DNA of 64,000 nucleotides from Streptomyces sp. CB02959 (GTDB taxonomy: Bacteria; Actinomycetota; Actinomycetes; Streptomycetales; Streptomycetaceae), in the NCBI RefSeq assembly GCF_002803155.1, contig NZ_NNBP01000026.1, positions 1 through 64,000 on the forward strand, written 5' to 3'. Positions 25,850 to 34,262 of the stretch are shown here, piece by piece; the stretch's first letter is position 1, and the number at the start of each line of letters is the position of its first letter. Below the pieces are notes generated by a model. The model made no database searches, was not told the origin of the DNA, and saw nothing but the letters and a program-made list of their open reading frames with translations. The translations under genes were made by a program, and so were the position numbers.

Positions 25850-26320
25850 GTGAACGCCACTCTCCTTGCTGTCATCGGGACGATCCTCGGATCGATTGTC
25901 ACCGGCACGTTCCAACACTTGGCGGCCGGCCGCGCCGAACGCGCTTCCGCCGCAGCGCAGTTGCGCCGCGACCGGCTCGACGCGGTGACCACACTCGCGT
26001 CCGCCGGCTCCGACCACCGTCGGGCCCTGTGGATGCGCGGGGAGGCCCGGCTGCGCGGCGCCGGCAGCGATGAGCTGGAAGAACTGCGGGCCAAGTCCCA
26101 CACCACCCGCTCCGCCATCACCCACCCCCTGGTTGCGCTGCGGCTCCTCGTACCCGACCCGGCCGTCCACGCCACCGCGCAGGCCATGGTTGTCGCCACC
26201 TACGACATGGTCGACGCCACCACGAGCATCGAGGAGCTGACGGCAGCACAGGACACCGCGCGGGCCGCCCACGACCGCTTCATCGACGCTGCCGCCGCAT
26301 ACTTCGACTCCCACGCCTGA
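25850..26320 (+). CDS. KilB-like protein
   Basis: A 156-residue protein starting VNATLLAVIGTILGSIVTGT, a single N-terminal membrane helix, then a long helical cytoplasmic part (AERASAAAQLRRDRLDAVTT, DHRRALWMRGEARLRGAG, THPLVALRLLVPDPAV). This arrangement matches the streptomycete proteins annotated as KilB, which are associated with conjugative and integrative plasmids. GTG 25850 with GGAAAG upstream is chosen; further upstream extension is non-coding. No transfer or replication genes accompany it here, so it may be a leftover of an integrative element. Confidence 0.6.
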   Translation: MNATLLAVIGTILGSIVTGTFQHLAAGRAERASAAAQLRRDRLDAVTTLASAGSDHRRALWMRGEARLRGAGSDELEELRAKSHTTRSAITHPLVALRLLVPDPAVHATAQAMVVATYDMVDATTSIEELTAAQDTARAAHDRFIDAAAAYFDSHA

Positions 26321-26350
26321 CGGTGCCTGTGCCTGTGCCTTTCCCTCTAC

Positions 26351-26378
26351 GGGGGGCGCAGCCGGCTCGCTGCCCCCC
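26351..26378. terminator. bidirectional terminator hairpin
   Basis: GGGGGGC (26351-26357) pairs with GCCCCCC (26372-26378), with partial pairing inside the loop. It lies between convergent kilB-like and hydrolase genes. Confidence 0.6.
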
Positions 26379-26414
26379 ATACAAGCGATGGACGGTAGTT
26401 GGCGCGTTCGGGGG

Positions 26415-27311
26415 TCAGACGGTCAGTCGGTCGAGGATGCCGGCCACCTCCGCCGGCTTGAGCAGGAACCCGACGTGGCTGGTGGCCAACGTATGCACGT
26501 CGTACGGGTTGTCGGGCGTCAAGGCGTCGGCTTCGGCGATGAGGCGGTCCTGCATGGCCACGGGGAGCGACCGGTCGTCGGTGAGACGGATGTAGGTGCG
26601 GGCGATGGTTCCCCAGGTGTCGGCGTGGCCGCGCGCATCGGCCATCATCACCGCCAGGGACTCGTCCGGCTGAAGGATGTTGAGGAAGGCCCGGAATTGT
26701 TCATCGGTGCCGTCCGCCATCATCGACGCCTTGAGCCCGGCCAGCATCACCGGGTCGGCGGTGCGGTAGTTGGCGCGGCCTACGCCGAGTTCGGCGGGGT
26801 CGCCGACGTTCAGTGCGGCCAGTGGTGCGAGCAGACTGTCGCCGAACTCGGGCTCCTGCATGTACTCGATGGGGTTGGCGCATTGCACGCATGACCAGCC
26901 GGAGACGTAGACGAGCCGGTTCACCAGGTCGGGGATGGTGTTGCCCACGCCGGTGATGGTGGTTCCGCCGAGGCTGGCGCCGACCAGGACCACCGGCCCG
27001 TGCTCGGCCACTCGCCGGACGACGTCGACGACCATGTCGATGTTGTCCTGCAGGGTGACCTGGGCCAGTTTCGACGGCTCGGCCGCCCATGCGTCGAGGT
27101 CCTGCGGTGCCTGGTAGGCGGTCGGGTACTGCGCGTCGAAACCGTGCCCCGGCAGGTCCACGGCGAAGCTGCGATGGCCGAGCAGGGCCAGTTCGCGCTG
27201 GACGGGGGCCCACATCAAGGAGCTGGTGCACACGCCGTGCACGAGCACGAACGTCGCCTTCACCTCGCGGGCCCGGCGCAGTCGGGGGGAGTTGCTGGAT
27301 GCAGAGGTCAT
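26415..27311 (-). CDS. alpha/beta hydrolase (esterase, SABP2/EstC-like)
   Basis: A 298-residue hydrolase. ATFVLVHGVCTSSLMWAPV carries the oxyanion-hole HG, VVLVGASLGGTTITGVG is the nucleophile elbow (Ser in GxSxG), and VHTLATSHVGFLLKPAEVAG near the C-terminus supplies the catalytic His. The N-terminal 18 residues are poorly conserved; the ATG at 27309-27311 is chosen. Relatives hydrolyse small esters. It stands alone. Confidence 0.88.
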   Translation of the reverse strand: MTSASSNSPRLRRAREVKATFVLVHGVCTSSLMWAPVQRELALLGHRSFAVDLPGHGFDAQYPTAYQAPQDLDAWAAEPSKLAQVTLQDNIDMVVDVVRRVAEHGPVVLVGASLGGTTITGVGNTIPDLVNRLVYVSGWSCVQCANPIEYMQEPEFGDSLLAPLAALNVGDPAELGVGRANYRTADPVMLAGLKASMMADGTDEQFRAFLNILQPDESLAVMMADARGHADTWGTIARTYIRLTDDRSLPVAMQDRLIAEADALTPDNPYDVHTLATSHVGFLLKPAEVAGILDRLTV

Positions 27312-27996
27312 ACGGGTTGGTCCAATGTCCGGTGGGCGGCGTTGCGGCAGGCATGCCTGCGGGCCCGATGCGGGTACCGTGCGCCGCCGAAGCTGAAGGG
27401 AGAAAGAGGGCACACCTGTCACCAGGCGTGCGGTTCAGTAGCCGGGTGCGCCCGAGCCGGCGTCGGCGCTCAACCGCCGCATGCCACCCGGCAAGGGGCG
27501 GCACTCGACGCGGATGCGCTCACCGGCATCGGTGCGCGTCGACGGCCGGGGCCGAGCGATGCCCGCAGGGCAGTGCCGCGAGACCGCGAAGCTCTCCTGC
27601 GAGGTCGTCAGCCGGCGCCGGTCGCAGAGCGACTGCGGCAGATGCCGCCTCAGGTCCGGATGCGGGCGAACATGTAGGACATGACAAGTACCCTACTCGC
27701 ACACGGATCACCACCGAAGTCGATTCGCGTCCTGGCAGGGCAGCCGACACCTCGAACTCCCCGACGTCCGCGCCTGGTTGGGCCTGCAGCGCGCTCCGTT
27801 GGAATCGCTTCGAGAAGGCCCGGTCGTGAGGGACTGCGCCGACCTGCCCCAGCGGGCGCATGCCCTCCGGAGCGGAAGTCACGCACCTGGAGCGAGCCCA
27901 GGCCGCGGCAGCCGGGCCTGTCGGGCGCCCCCGCGTTGCGTCTGGGCGGACGGATAACCTGGGCCCGTCAGTAAAGATCACAGAAGGGCGGAGCTC
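27312..27996. other. intergenic stretch of about 690 bp
   Basis: Upstream DNA of two divergent genes. The open frames here overlap on both strands, are proline/arginine-rich and have no ribosome binding sites or recognisable motifs. I see no supported gene or hairpin. Confidence 0.5.
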
Positions 27997-28215
27997 ATGG
28001 CAGACATCGTGGAGACGGCGGCGCGGAAGGTTTTCGAGCGCTACGACATCGACGGGGACGGCCAGGTCACCGCGGAGGAATACCGGAAGGTCGTTGCGGA
28101 GTTGGAGGGCACGGAGATCACCGAGGCGCAGGCTCAGGAGCTGATCGACTCCGTCGACACCGACGGCGACCGCATGATGTCCTTCGAGGAGTTCTGGGCG
28201 GCCATGAATGGCTGA
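27997..28215 (+). CDS. EF-hand calcium-binding protein
   Basis: A 72-residue calmodulin-like protein with two canonical EF-hand loops, DIDGDGQVTAEE (about 17-28) and DTDGDRMMSFEE (about 53-64), each with the expected Asp/Glu ligands at loop positions 1, 3, 5 and 12. It is cytoplasmic with no signal peptide. ATG 27997 has AGAAGG upstream. Calbindin-like two-hand proteins are common in streptomycetes and probably buffer or sense Ca2+. Confidence 0.95.
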   Translation: MADIVETAARKVFERYDIDGDGQVTAEEYRKVVAELEGTEITEAQAQELIDSVDTDGDRMMSFEEFWAAMNG

Positions 28216-28223
28216 CGCTGCCG

Positions 28224-28249
28224 GGTCCGGCACGTGAACGTGCCGGACC
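28224..28249. terminator. bidirectional terminator hairpin
   Basis: GGTCCGGCACGT and ACGTGCCGGACC form a perfect 12-bp stem with a 2-nt loop between convergent EF-hand and trypsin-co-occurring genes. Confidence 0.75.
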
Positions 28250-28320
28250 TGGTTCGTCATCCCGGGATCGATGTGCGGTCGGAGCGGGGCGCTTCCGCTG
28301 CAGAGGCATGGGTGGCGTGC

Positions 28321-28725
28321 CTAGTCGCGTCCGGGTTCACCGCCAGGGCCCTCGATGTCGGCCTGGCGCTCGCCGGTCGCACGGTCGGCCTGCCAGGCCA
28401 GTTTGAGGACGAAGTTGCCCTCGGCGGCGGTCTTGGCGATGACCGCGCCCGCCTCGGCGTTGAGCTTGACGCCCAGCTCCAGTTCGATCGTGCTCGGGCG
28501 GACGGAGAGCCGGGTGAGCTGGCTGAGGGCGACCTCTGCGGCGGCACGGATCTGATCGAAGCTCTCCGCCAGTGAGTGCGCCGCGGTGGCCGCGATCGCA
28601 CCGGGCCTGGCGGCCCGCACGACCCCCGTCTCTTCCGTCCCGACCTCGACGACCACCTGCGCGGTCGGGGAGTCGCCTTCGGGCGGGGTGAGCGGGGTGC
28701 GGACGAGGATGGTCTCACCGGACAT
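28321..28725 (-). CDS. trypsin-co-occurring domain protein (CU044_2847-like)
   Basis: A 134-residue small protein (VVVEVGTEETGVV, then SFDQIRAAAEVALSQLTRLS, RPSTIELELGVKLNAEAGAV, FVLKLAWQ). The pattern of an initial strand, central helix pair and LELGVKLNAEAGAVI strands matches the small domain that habitually neighbours trypsin-like STAND proteins. It lies 51 nt downstream of such a gene on the same strand, so they probably share a transcript. It is probably an adaptor or regulatory partner of the protease-NTPase; biochemical function is not known. The C-terminal tail is disordered. Confidence 0.75.
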   Translation of the reverse strand: MSGETILVRTPLTPPEGDSPTAQVVVEVGTEETGVVRAARPGAIAATAAHSLAESFDQIRAAAEVALSQLTRLSVRPSTIELELGVKLNAEAGAVIAKTAAEGNFVLKLAWQADRATGERQADIEGPGGEPGRD

Positions 28726-28776
28726 GGGTGTTCCCTTCGGGTTCGGCGTGGTTCAGGCGTGCGTCGGGCGTCGTGT

Positions 28777-31700
28777 TCACGGGCACAGCGGTCCCAGATA
28801 GGCGCCTGGCGGCAGCTTGTGCTGGGCCGCGGGTGGGAGGTTGCCGTCTGCCACGGTCTGGCAGAGCCGCCGTATCCACTGCGCGGGCCCACCGGAGGGC
28901 TTCGGCGCGCCGGTGGGGATGCGGGACCGGGGGTCGTGCACGCCGTTCAGAGGGACGAAGGCCGTGAGCCCGCGGTCGACGAGAACCACGGAACCGGCGG
29001 GACCGGCGGGACCGGAAGCCGTCTCCGAGTCCCCGAGCAGCGCCACGCCCTGCCAGGGCCGGGCGAGTTGCAGTGCCGCTTCGTACAGGGGGTTGGCGTC
29101 GCGTGACGCGAAGTACGGGACGTCCAGCGTGCCCCCATGCGTCAGCGCGACTCCGGTGAGCAGGTAGGTACCGGGCAGTTGCTCCTGACGGAGCTGCTTG
29201 CCGCTCGGCAGCGCGTACACCGTCACCGTGGTGTGGATCTCCCGCTCTCCGGTGTACGGGGTGGCGATCGCGAGCGCGCTGCCGTCGGGGCTCAGTCCGA
29301 TCGCCGGCGCCCCCTTTTTCGTCGAGAGGGTGAGGAGTCTGCGGGGGCGTGGAGACGGCTGGTCGAGCGGCCAGCTCTCGACGGTGATGTCCGCGTGCGG
29401 CGTCAGCGTGGCTGCGGAGTTCGAGCCGATGGTGATCAGGCTGCTTCCGTCGGCGGAGAAGGAGAAGTAGGAGACCGCCGCGTTCTCAAGACCCTGAATC
29501 ACCTTCTGGATCCGGCCGCTCGCCACGTCCCAGACGATCAGGCGCCCGCCGAGGGAACCGGTGAGCGCGGCGAGCCGCCTGCCGCTCGGGTCGAAGGCGA
29601 GCGACCGGTACTGGGTGGGGACGGTGGTGCCGGGCGGGAACATGCCGGGCGGGATGTTGGAAGGCAGGCTCTTCCGGAGCCAGTCGGGCAGGGCGAGAAG
29701 GTCGCCCTGGGCGGGGGGCTGGAGTTTCCGTACGGCGTGGCTGCGGGTGTCGTAGAGCAGTACGGGCGAGCCGCCCTTGTCCGCCAGGCCGGCGGAGTGC
29801 CCGACGTCGTGGGTCATGGCGATCAGCGAGCCGTCCGGCGGGACCGCGGTGATCTCCTGATGCTGGCCGGTGTCGGAGCCGACGGGGGTCCGCCCGCCGA
29901 GCCGCCACGCCATCAGCTTGCCCTCGGCATTCACGGCGAGCGCGGTTCGGCCGTCGGCGCTGATCGTGGGCACCCCGCTGCCGCCGGCACTCGGGCCGGC
30001 GACCGTCAGGTGCAGCGGTGTGTCCGCGTCGTAGTCCGGCACGATCGCGTCGGCGGAGCCGTACGTCGCGTACTCCTCGCCGAGCAGTGCCTCGCTCTTG
30101 GGCGTGGCGTGGGTGCGGTAGGCGCGCATGGCGAGGAGCAGGGCGGTGTACGGGGCGCCCTGGGTCTGTTCGGCGGCGGCGTCGTGCGCCTGCTGCACGA
30201 GGGCGTCGGCCGCCGTGGCGGTGTTCTCGCTGCGGGTCGCCGCCTCCGAGGCGTTCCGCCATGCCCAGATCCCGCCGCTGGGGACGAGCACCAACGCCGC
30301 GGCCACGGCCGCCGCGGTCACCCGTCGGCGGCGGGCGGAAGCACGACTGACGGCGACGAACTCCCGCTCTCCAGAGGTGAGTTCGCCACCGCGCCGGGAC
30401 TGCCAGCTCTTCGCGTCGCGCAGGTCCGAGCCGCGGATGAGGCGGCTGCGGGCGCGGTCCTCCTTCTCCCAGCGGGCGATGCGCTGCCGCAGGTCTTCCT
30501 GCCAGCGGCGGAACCCCTCGGCCTCGCGGATGAGGTCGCGCAGCAGCGTCCACTGCGTCAGCAGCGTCTCGTGGGCGAGTTCGACGCTCTCCACCACCGT
30601 GCCGTCCCGGCCGCGCCGCTCCTCGCCGGGTACGAGCAGCCGGGTGGTCATCAGACGCTGGGCGAGCCGCCACTGCTCGCCGTCGAGGTCCGTACGGGCC
30701 ACGGTGCGCCGGGTCGGGGTGCGGTCACCGCCGCCGGGGGTGGCGAGCTGGACCAGCAGGGTGCGGGCGGTGCGGCGCTCCTCTTCGCGCAGCCTGCCCC
30801 AGATGTCCTCGGCATGGTTGGCGAGCGCCTCGCCGAGCTCGCCGAGGGAGTCGTACTGAGCGTGGCCGATGGTCCCGTGCTTCCGGAGGTCCCAGAGCTT
30901 GCCGAGGGTGAACTCCAGCAGCGGCAGCCGGCTCGCGTCATGTCCGGAGGCGTTGAGCAGCCGGTCGACGAGGCCCCGCTCGTAGCGCGCCCCGGCCCGG
31001 GCGATCGGCTGCTCGATCGCGGCACGCACCTCGTCCCGGGACATCGGCCCGAGGGTGAACAGCCGTCCGTCGTCGAGGAGCGGGGCGAGCCCGGCGTGGT
31101 TGAGCGCGGTGGTGAGGAAGTCGGCGCGCAGCGCCATGACGACCTGCAACGGCGAGTCCGGCTCCCGGCAGTGGTCGAGGGCGGCGGCGAACGCGTCGAG
31201 GTCGTCGTCCGTGTGCAGCAGCGCCTGCTCGAACTGGTCGGCGATGAGGAGCAGTCGGCGCCTGCCCTGCCGGTCGAGCAGCTGCCGCACGACCTCGGGC
31301 ATCTCGCGTTGGCGTAACAGCCTCGTGAGACGCGCTTCGGCGGCGGGCCGTGCGGGGGCCGGGAGTTCGGGGTCGAGAAGGGGTACGAGCGCCCGGGCCA
31401 GCGACGGGAGCGGGGTGGGGCCGGGTTGGAAGGCGACGATGGCGAGGGCGCCGTCGTGGCGCAGCCGGGGCAGCACACCGGCGTGGAGGAGGGAGGACTT
31501 GCCGCAGCCGGAGACGCCGACGAGGGTGATGCCCGAACTGGTCCCGACGCCTGTTCCCGTGCCGGAGTCGGCGTCGAGCCTGGCGACGATCCGCCCCGCG
31601 GGCTCCCCACGCCCGTGGAACAGCTCGGCGTCGGCCTCCTGGAACTGCCGCAGCGGGCGGAAGGGCGACCGCTCCGACACGGCCTGGCGCAGCGGCGGCC

Positions 31701-32334
31701 AAGTGGCGCACAGGATCGCGGTGGGGATGAGGTAGGCGGTGCGCCGCCCCGGGCGGGCGTCGGCGGTCACCACCATGCCGACCACGCCGCCGTGCTCGCT
31801 GTCCCACACCGGCGCCCCGGAGAAGCCGCGCTGCACCTCGTACTGACTCGCGGGGTCGGCGTCGTACTGCACCCAACCGGTGGCCTGGCGACCCCGTAGT
31901 ACGCCCGCGCTCCACACACCGCTGTCGTTGCCGCGCGGAAAGCCGAAGGTGCGGACCGGCAGCCCCGGCTCGCCGCCGTACTCGACGAGCTGGGCGAGGA
32001 CCGCGCCGGCCGGCGGCTCGGTGCGGAGCGTGAGCACGGCCATGTCTCCCGACTCGTCGTCCCGGGTCGGCACCCAGGCCGCCACCCGGGCCTCGTACAA
32101 CTGCCCCGGCCGGGCGAGCGGGAAGTCCAGCCACAGCGGCTCATCGGGCCGCTCCGCCGTCGTCTCCGGCAAACCGAGGGCGGCGGCCACCACATGGGCG
32201 CAGGTGACCACGGCGTTGTCGGCGGTGAGGAACCCGGCCCCCGCAGGCCGCCCGGCCCCGTCCACCACCCGGACCACGGCCTCGTCCCCCAGCCCCCTGG
32301 TGCCCGATTCCACCACCGTCTCCCCCGTCTCCAC
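28777..32334 (-). CDS. trypsin-like protease / STAND NTPase / beta-propeller protein
   Basis: A 1185-residue multidomain protein. Residues 1-215 are a trypsin-like domain with catalytic His47 (VTCAHVV), Asp97 (SGDMAVL) and Ser172 (RGFSGAPVW). Residues ~230-660 are an nSTAND1-type NTPase with Walker A VGVSGCGKSS (K279) and Walker B-like LLLIADQFEQ (361-370). A membrane helix lies at ~672-692, followed by a degenerate WD40-like propeller to the end. All catalytic residues are present. A GTG start with a distant GAGG is used. This layout belongs to a class of predicted conflict systems: the propeller would sense, the NTPase oligomerise and the protease act. That role is inference. Confidence 0.88.
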   Translation of the reverse strand: METGETVVESGTRGLGDEAVVRVVDGAGRPAGAGFLTADNAVVTCAHVVAAALGLPETTAERPDEPLWLDFPLARPGQLYEARVAAWVPTRDDESGDMAVLTLRTEPPAGAVLAQLVEYGGEPGLPVRTFGFPRGNDSGVWSAGVLRGRQATGWVQYDADPASQYEVQRGFSGAPVWDSEHGGVVGMVVTADARPGRRTAYLIPTAILCATWPPLRQAVSERSPFRPLRQFQEADAELFHGRGEPAGRIVARLDADSGTGTGVGTSSGITLVGVSGCGKSSLLHAGVLPRLRHDGALAIVAFQPGPTPLPSLARALVPLLDPELPAPARPAAEARLTRLLRQREMPEVVRQLLDRQGRRRLLLIADQFEQALLHTDDDLDAFAAALDHCREPDSPLQVVMALRADFLTTALNHAGLAPLLDDGRLFTLGPMSRDEVRAAIEQPIARAGARYERGLVDRLLNASGHDASRLPLLEFTLGKLWDLRKHGTIGHAQYDSLGELGEALANHAEDIWGRLREEERRTARTLLVQLATPGGGDRTPTRRTVARTDLDGEQWRLAQRLMTTRLLVPGEERRGRDGTVVESVELAHETLLTQWTLLRDLIREAEGFRRWQEDLRQRIARWEKEDRARSRLIRGSDLRDAKSWQSRRGGELTSGEREFVAVSRASARRRRVTAAAVAAALVLVPSGGIWAWRNASEAATRSENTATAADALVQQAHDAAAEQTQGAPYTALLLAMRAYRTHATPKSEALLGEEYATYGSADAIVPDYDADTPLHLTVAGPSAGGSGVPTISADGRTALAVNAEGKLMAWRLGGRTPVGSDTGQHQEITAVPPDGSLIAMTHDVGHSAGLADKGGSPVLLYDTRSHAVRKLQPPAQGDLLALPDWLRKSLPSNIPPGMFPPGTTVPTQYRSLAFDPSGRRLAALTGSLGGRLIVWDVASGRIQKVIQGLENAAVSYFSFSADGSSLITIGSNSAATLTPHADITVESWPLDQPSPRPRRLLTLSTKKGAPAIGLSPDGSALAIATPYTGEREIHTTVTVYALPSGKQLRQEQLPGTYLLTGVALTHGGTLDVPYFASRDANPLYEAALQLARPWQGVALLGDSETASGPAGPAGSVVLVDRGLTAFVPLNGVHDPRSRIPTGAPKPSGGPAQWIRRLCQTVADGNLPPAAQHKLPPGAYLGPLCP

Positions 32335-32570
32335 CCGACGCGCGACGCACCTCGGGCCATAGTCTTCAACGGGTCTTCCCGGAGCGGCCGGCGGCTACGC
32401 GGCAGAGCGGCAGCGGGGATTACGGGGAGTCGTAGGGTCTCGGATCTGGTGGGCGCATCCCACGCCCCGTGAGCCGACCCGGCCTCCGGGGCGGGCTCGA
32501 CGAAGCAGAATCCCCTCGCCCGGGGCGTGTCCATCCCCCACAACCCCTCCCCGCGCGGCAGGATCCACCC

Positions 32571-32837
32571 ATGTCGTACTCCTACGACCCACCCGAGCCG
32601 TCCTTCGACAACCTCGTCGCCGACGCCCTCGACGAGCTCGAAGAACAGGCCGGCGGCAACCCCGTCCTCGACGCCGCCGAGTTGCTGCACCGGGCGTTGG
32701 TCCTGCACGGCCAGCGTCACCAGGTCGGCGCGGACGGCCAGGAGGTGGTGCTGAGGATGCCCACCCAGACTGCGCTGACGCTGGCGCTGCTGCTCAAGGA
32801 CGCGTTACCGGAAGGGCCGGTCGGCTCCGACGGGTGA
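32571..32837 (+). CDS. small acidic hypothetical protein (88 aa)
   Basis: An ATG at 32571 opens an 88-residue frame rich in Leu, Asp and Glu (FDNLVADALDELEEQAGG, PTQTALTLALLLKDALP), predicted helical, cytoplasmic, without known motifs. It is divergent from the protease-STAND gene, 236 bp away, and may share control with it. No family recognised. GC-rich codon third positions support coding. Confidence 0.55.
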   Translation: MSYSYDPPEPSFDNLVADALDELEEQAGGNPVLDAAELLHRALVLHGQRHQVGADGQEVVLRMPTQTALTLALLLKDALPEGPVGSDG

Positions 32838-32924
32838 GCCGGACCTGACGGCTCCGAGTGCGACTGCAGGCACGCACGTGACCTGCACGGCTGCTACTTG
32901 TTCAGGAGCGCTCCCAGGATCCGA

Positions 32925-32930
32925 TATGAT
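32925..32930 (+). promoter_or_regulatory. candidate -10 element
   Basis: A TATGAT hexamer, one change from the TATAAT consensus and unusual in this GC-rich DNA, lies about 40 bp before the small transcription unit at 32937-33080. The best -35 match (TTGTTC, 32898-32903) is 21 bp away, longer than ideal. Confidence 0.4.
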
Positions 32931-32969
32931 CATGACGCAGCTTCGGCCCGCGGTCGGCGGGTGGGAGTC

Positions 32970-33071
32970 ATGCGTCTGTGGTCCAAGGAAAGACGTCCAC
33001 CAACCGGTGGGAAATGCAGGTGCAAGGCCTGCCGGGCGCTCCATCAGAAGGTCACCTACTCGCGCGAGTAG
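32970..33071 (+). CDS. possible 33-residue Cys-rich basic peptide
   Basis: ATG 32970, preceded by GGGAG, opens a 33-codon frame (MRLWSKERRPPTGGKCRCKA, then CRALHQKVTYSRE) with three cysteines and net positive charge. Its stop lies within the terminator hairpin. It competes with the non-coding RNA interpretation of the same DNA. Confidence 0.25.
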   Translation: MRLWSKERRPPTGGKCRCKACRALHQKVTYSRE

Positions 33072-33080
33072 GTGACCTTC
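33047..33080. terminator. perfect 34-nt palindrome, terminator
   Basis: GAAGGTCACCTACTCG (33047-33062) and its exact complement (33065-33080) are separated by only CG. It lies 57 nt past the stop of the convergent hydrolase and ends the small unit to its left. Confidence 0.7.
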
Positions 33081-33136
33081 GTCGTTCCCGACCACGACTT
33101 CGGCGTGGCGACTCCCCGCCCCTTGCGGCTGCGGGG

Positions 33137-34093
33137 CTACTTCGATTCGACGTGTCCTACCGCGCCGGGTCCGGTCGTCAGTGCCTCGCAGGTGGTCTGC
33201 CAGGCAGGGGCGCCGGGGTGGAGTCGGGTGTGGAGGTAGGCCGCGGTGAGCCGGGCGAGGGCGGCGACTCGGGCGGGGTTCTCGTCGGTGGTCTCGGCGG
33301 CGTCGTATCCGGCGATCCCGCCGAGCCCGTGTTCCGCGTCGAACAGGGTGAGCAGGGTTTTGGGGCCCGGGGCGAGGGTGTAGGGGTCGGCGTGCCAGTC
33401 CGGCCCGATGTCCGTGAAGTGCCGGGAGTCGTCCTTGTCTCCGGCGACGACCAGCGCGGGTGCGGTCATGGTGGAGAAGTCGACGGCCCCGATGATCGGC
33501 CACTGCTCGGCCATGGGTCCGTTGAGGACGTCGCCGCCCCTGCCGGGCGCGGCGAGCAGTACGCCCGCCTTGATCCGGGGCTCCACGAGGCGCACCACGT
33601 TGCCGGTGTCGGGGTCGGTGAGTCCGGCACCCAGCAGGAGGGCGGCGGTGAAGCCGCCGAGCGAGTGTCCGGCGAGGGCGACCTTGGTGCGGTCGATCCG
33701 TCCGGCGAGCTGCGGCACGGCGTTCTCGATGATGTCGAGCCGGTCGAGGATGTGGGCCATGTCCTCGGCGCGGGAACGCCAGAAGTCGGGTGCGCCGGGG
33801 GCGTCGGCGACCAGGTGGGTCAGTGTGCTGGAGGTGAGGTGGGTGGGTTGGACGACGACGAATCCGTGTGCCGCCCAGAAGTTGGCGAGCGGCGCGTAGC
33901 CGTTGAGCGAAGAGAGGTTGTTCGAGGGGCCGTGGCCGTGGGAGAGCAGGATGACGGGGAGGCTGGTTCCGGTCGCGGGTGCGGAGACGCGTACCTGGAG
34001 ATCCACGGGACGTCCGGGCACGGTCAGGACTACGGGGCTGAGGGACAGGACCGGCACGGGCGCGCCCAGGGCGTCGGTGGTGGATGTGCTCAC
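33137..34093 (-). CDS. alpha/beta hydrolase (chlorophyllase/dienelactone-like)
   Basis: A 318-residue hydrolase. LPVILLSHGHGPSNNLSSLN holds the oxyanion HGxG, VALAGHSLGGFTAALLLGAG is the nucleophile elbow, PALVVAGDKDDS supplies the acid strand and FDAEHGLGGIAGYD the catalytic His. No signal peptide is seen. It is divergent from a TetR gene 170 bp away, with a dyad operator between them, suggesting repressor control of this hydrolase by a substrate-like ligand. GTG start at 34091-34093. Confidence 0.88.
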   Translation of the reverse strand: MSTSTTDALGAPVPVLSLSPVVLTVPGRPVDLQVRVSAPATGTSLPVILLSHGHGPSNNLSSLNGYAPLANFWAAHGFVVVQPTHLTSSTLTHLVADAPGAPDFWRSRAEDMAHILDRLDIIENAVPQLAGRIDRTKVALAGHSLGGFTAALLLGAGLTDPDTGNVVRLVEPRIKAGVLLAAPGRGGDVLNGPMAEQWPIIGAVDFSTMTAPALVVAGDKDDSRHFTDIGPDWHADPYTLAPGPKTLLTLFDAEHGLGGIAGYDAAETTDENPARVAALARLTAAYLHTRLHPGAPAWQTTCEALTTGPGAVGHVESK

Positions 34094-34190
34094 GGTGTGG
34101 GTTCCCTTTCGGTGGCGCCTGCCGCCCGCCGGTCTCCTGCGGCCGGCGGGCGGACAAGGCGGTCAGGGGCGTCCCGCTTCGGCTAAGCTG

Positions 34191-34235
34191 AAACGGAACG
34201 CTGCTCCATTTAGTATTCGGAGCACTGATCCGTTT
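34191..34235. promoter_or_regulatory. TetR-type operator between hydrolase and TetR genes
   Basis: AAACGGA-N5-GCTCC and GGAGC-N5-TCCGTTT are mirror halves of one dyad (34191-34207 and 34219-34235) in the divergent promoter region, 27 bp before the TetR start. Confidence 0.65.
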
Positions 34236-34262
34236 TGTCAATCGGTGTCGAAGGAGAACGCG

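Larger units (their letters stand above)
32937..33080 (+). ncRNA. candidate small structured RNA or leader
   Basis: Between the 88-aa gene and a convergent hydrolase lies a compact unit: the TATGAT element, then three consecutive small hairpins (GCGTCT/AGACGT; CCACC/GGTGG; GCAGG/CCTGC) and a perfect 16-bp terminator-like hairpin (33047-33080). The combination suggests a small independently transcribed RNA. The same segment can encode a 33-residue peptide, so it might instead be a short mRNA. No known RNA family was confirmed. Confidence 0.35.

Noticed and set aside
29137..31317. 726-residue open frame antisense to the protease-STAND gene
   Set aside because: It is a mirror of a real gene in very GC-rich DNA, with Gly/Arg/Val-biased composition, no ribosome binding site and no motifs.
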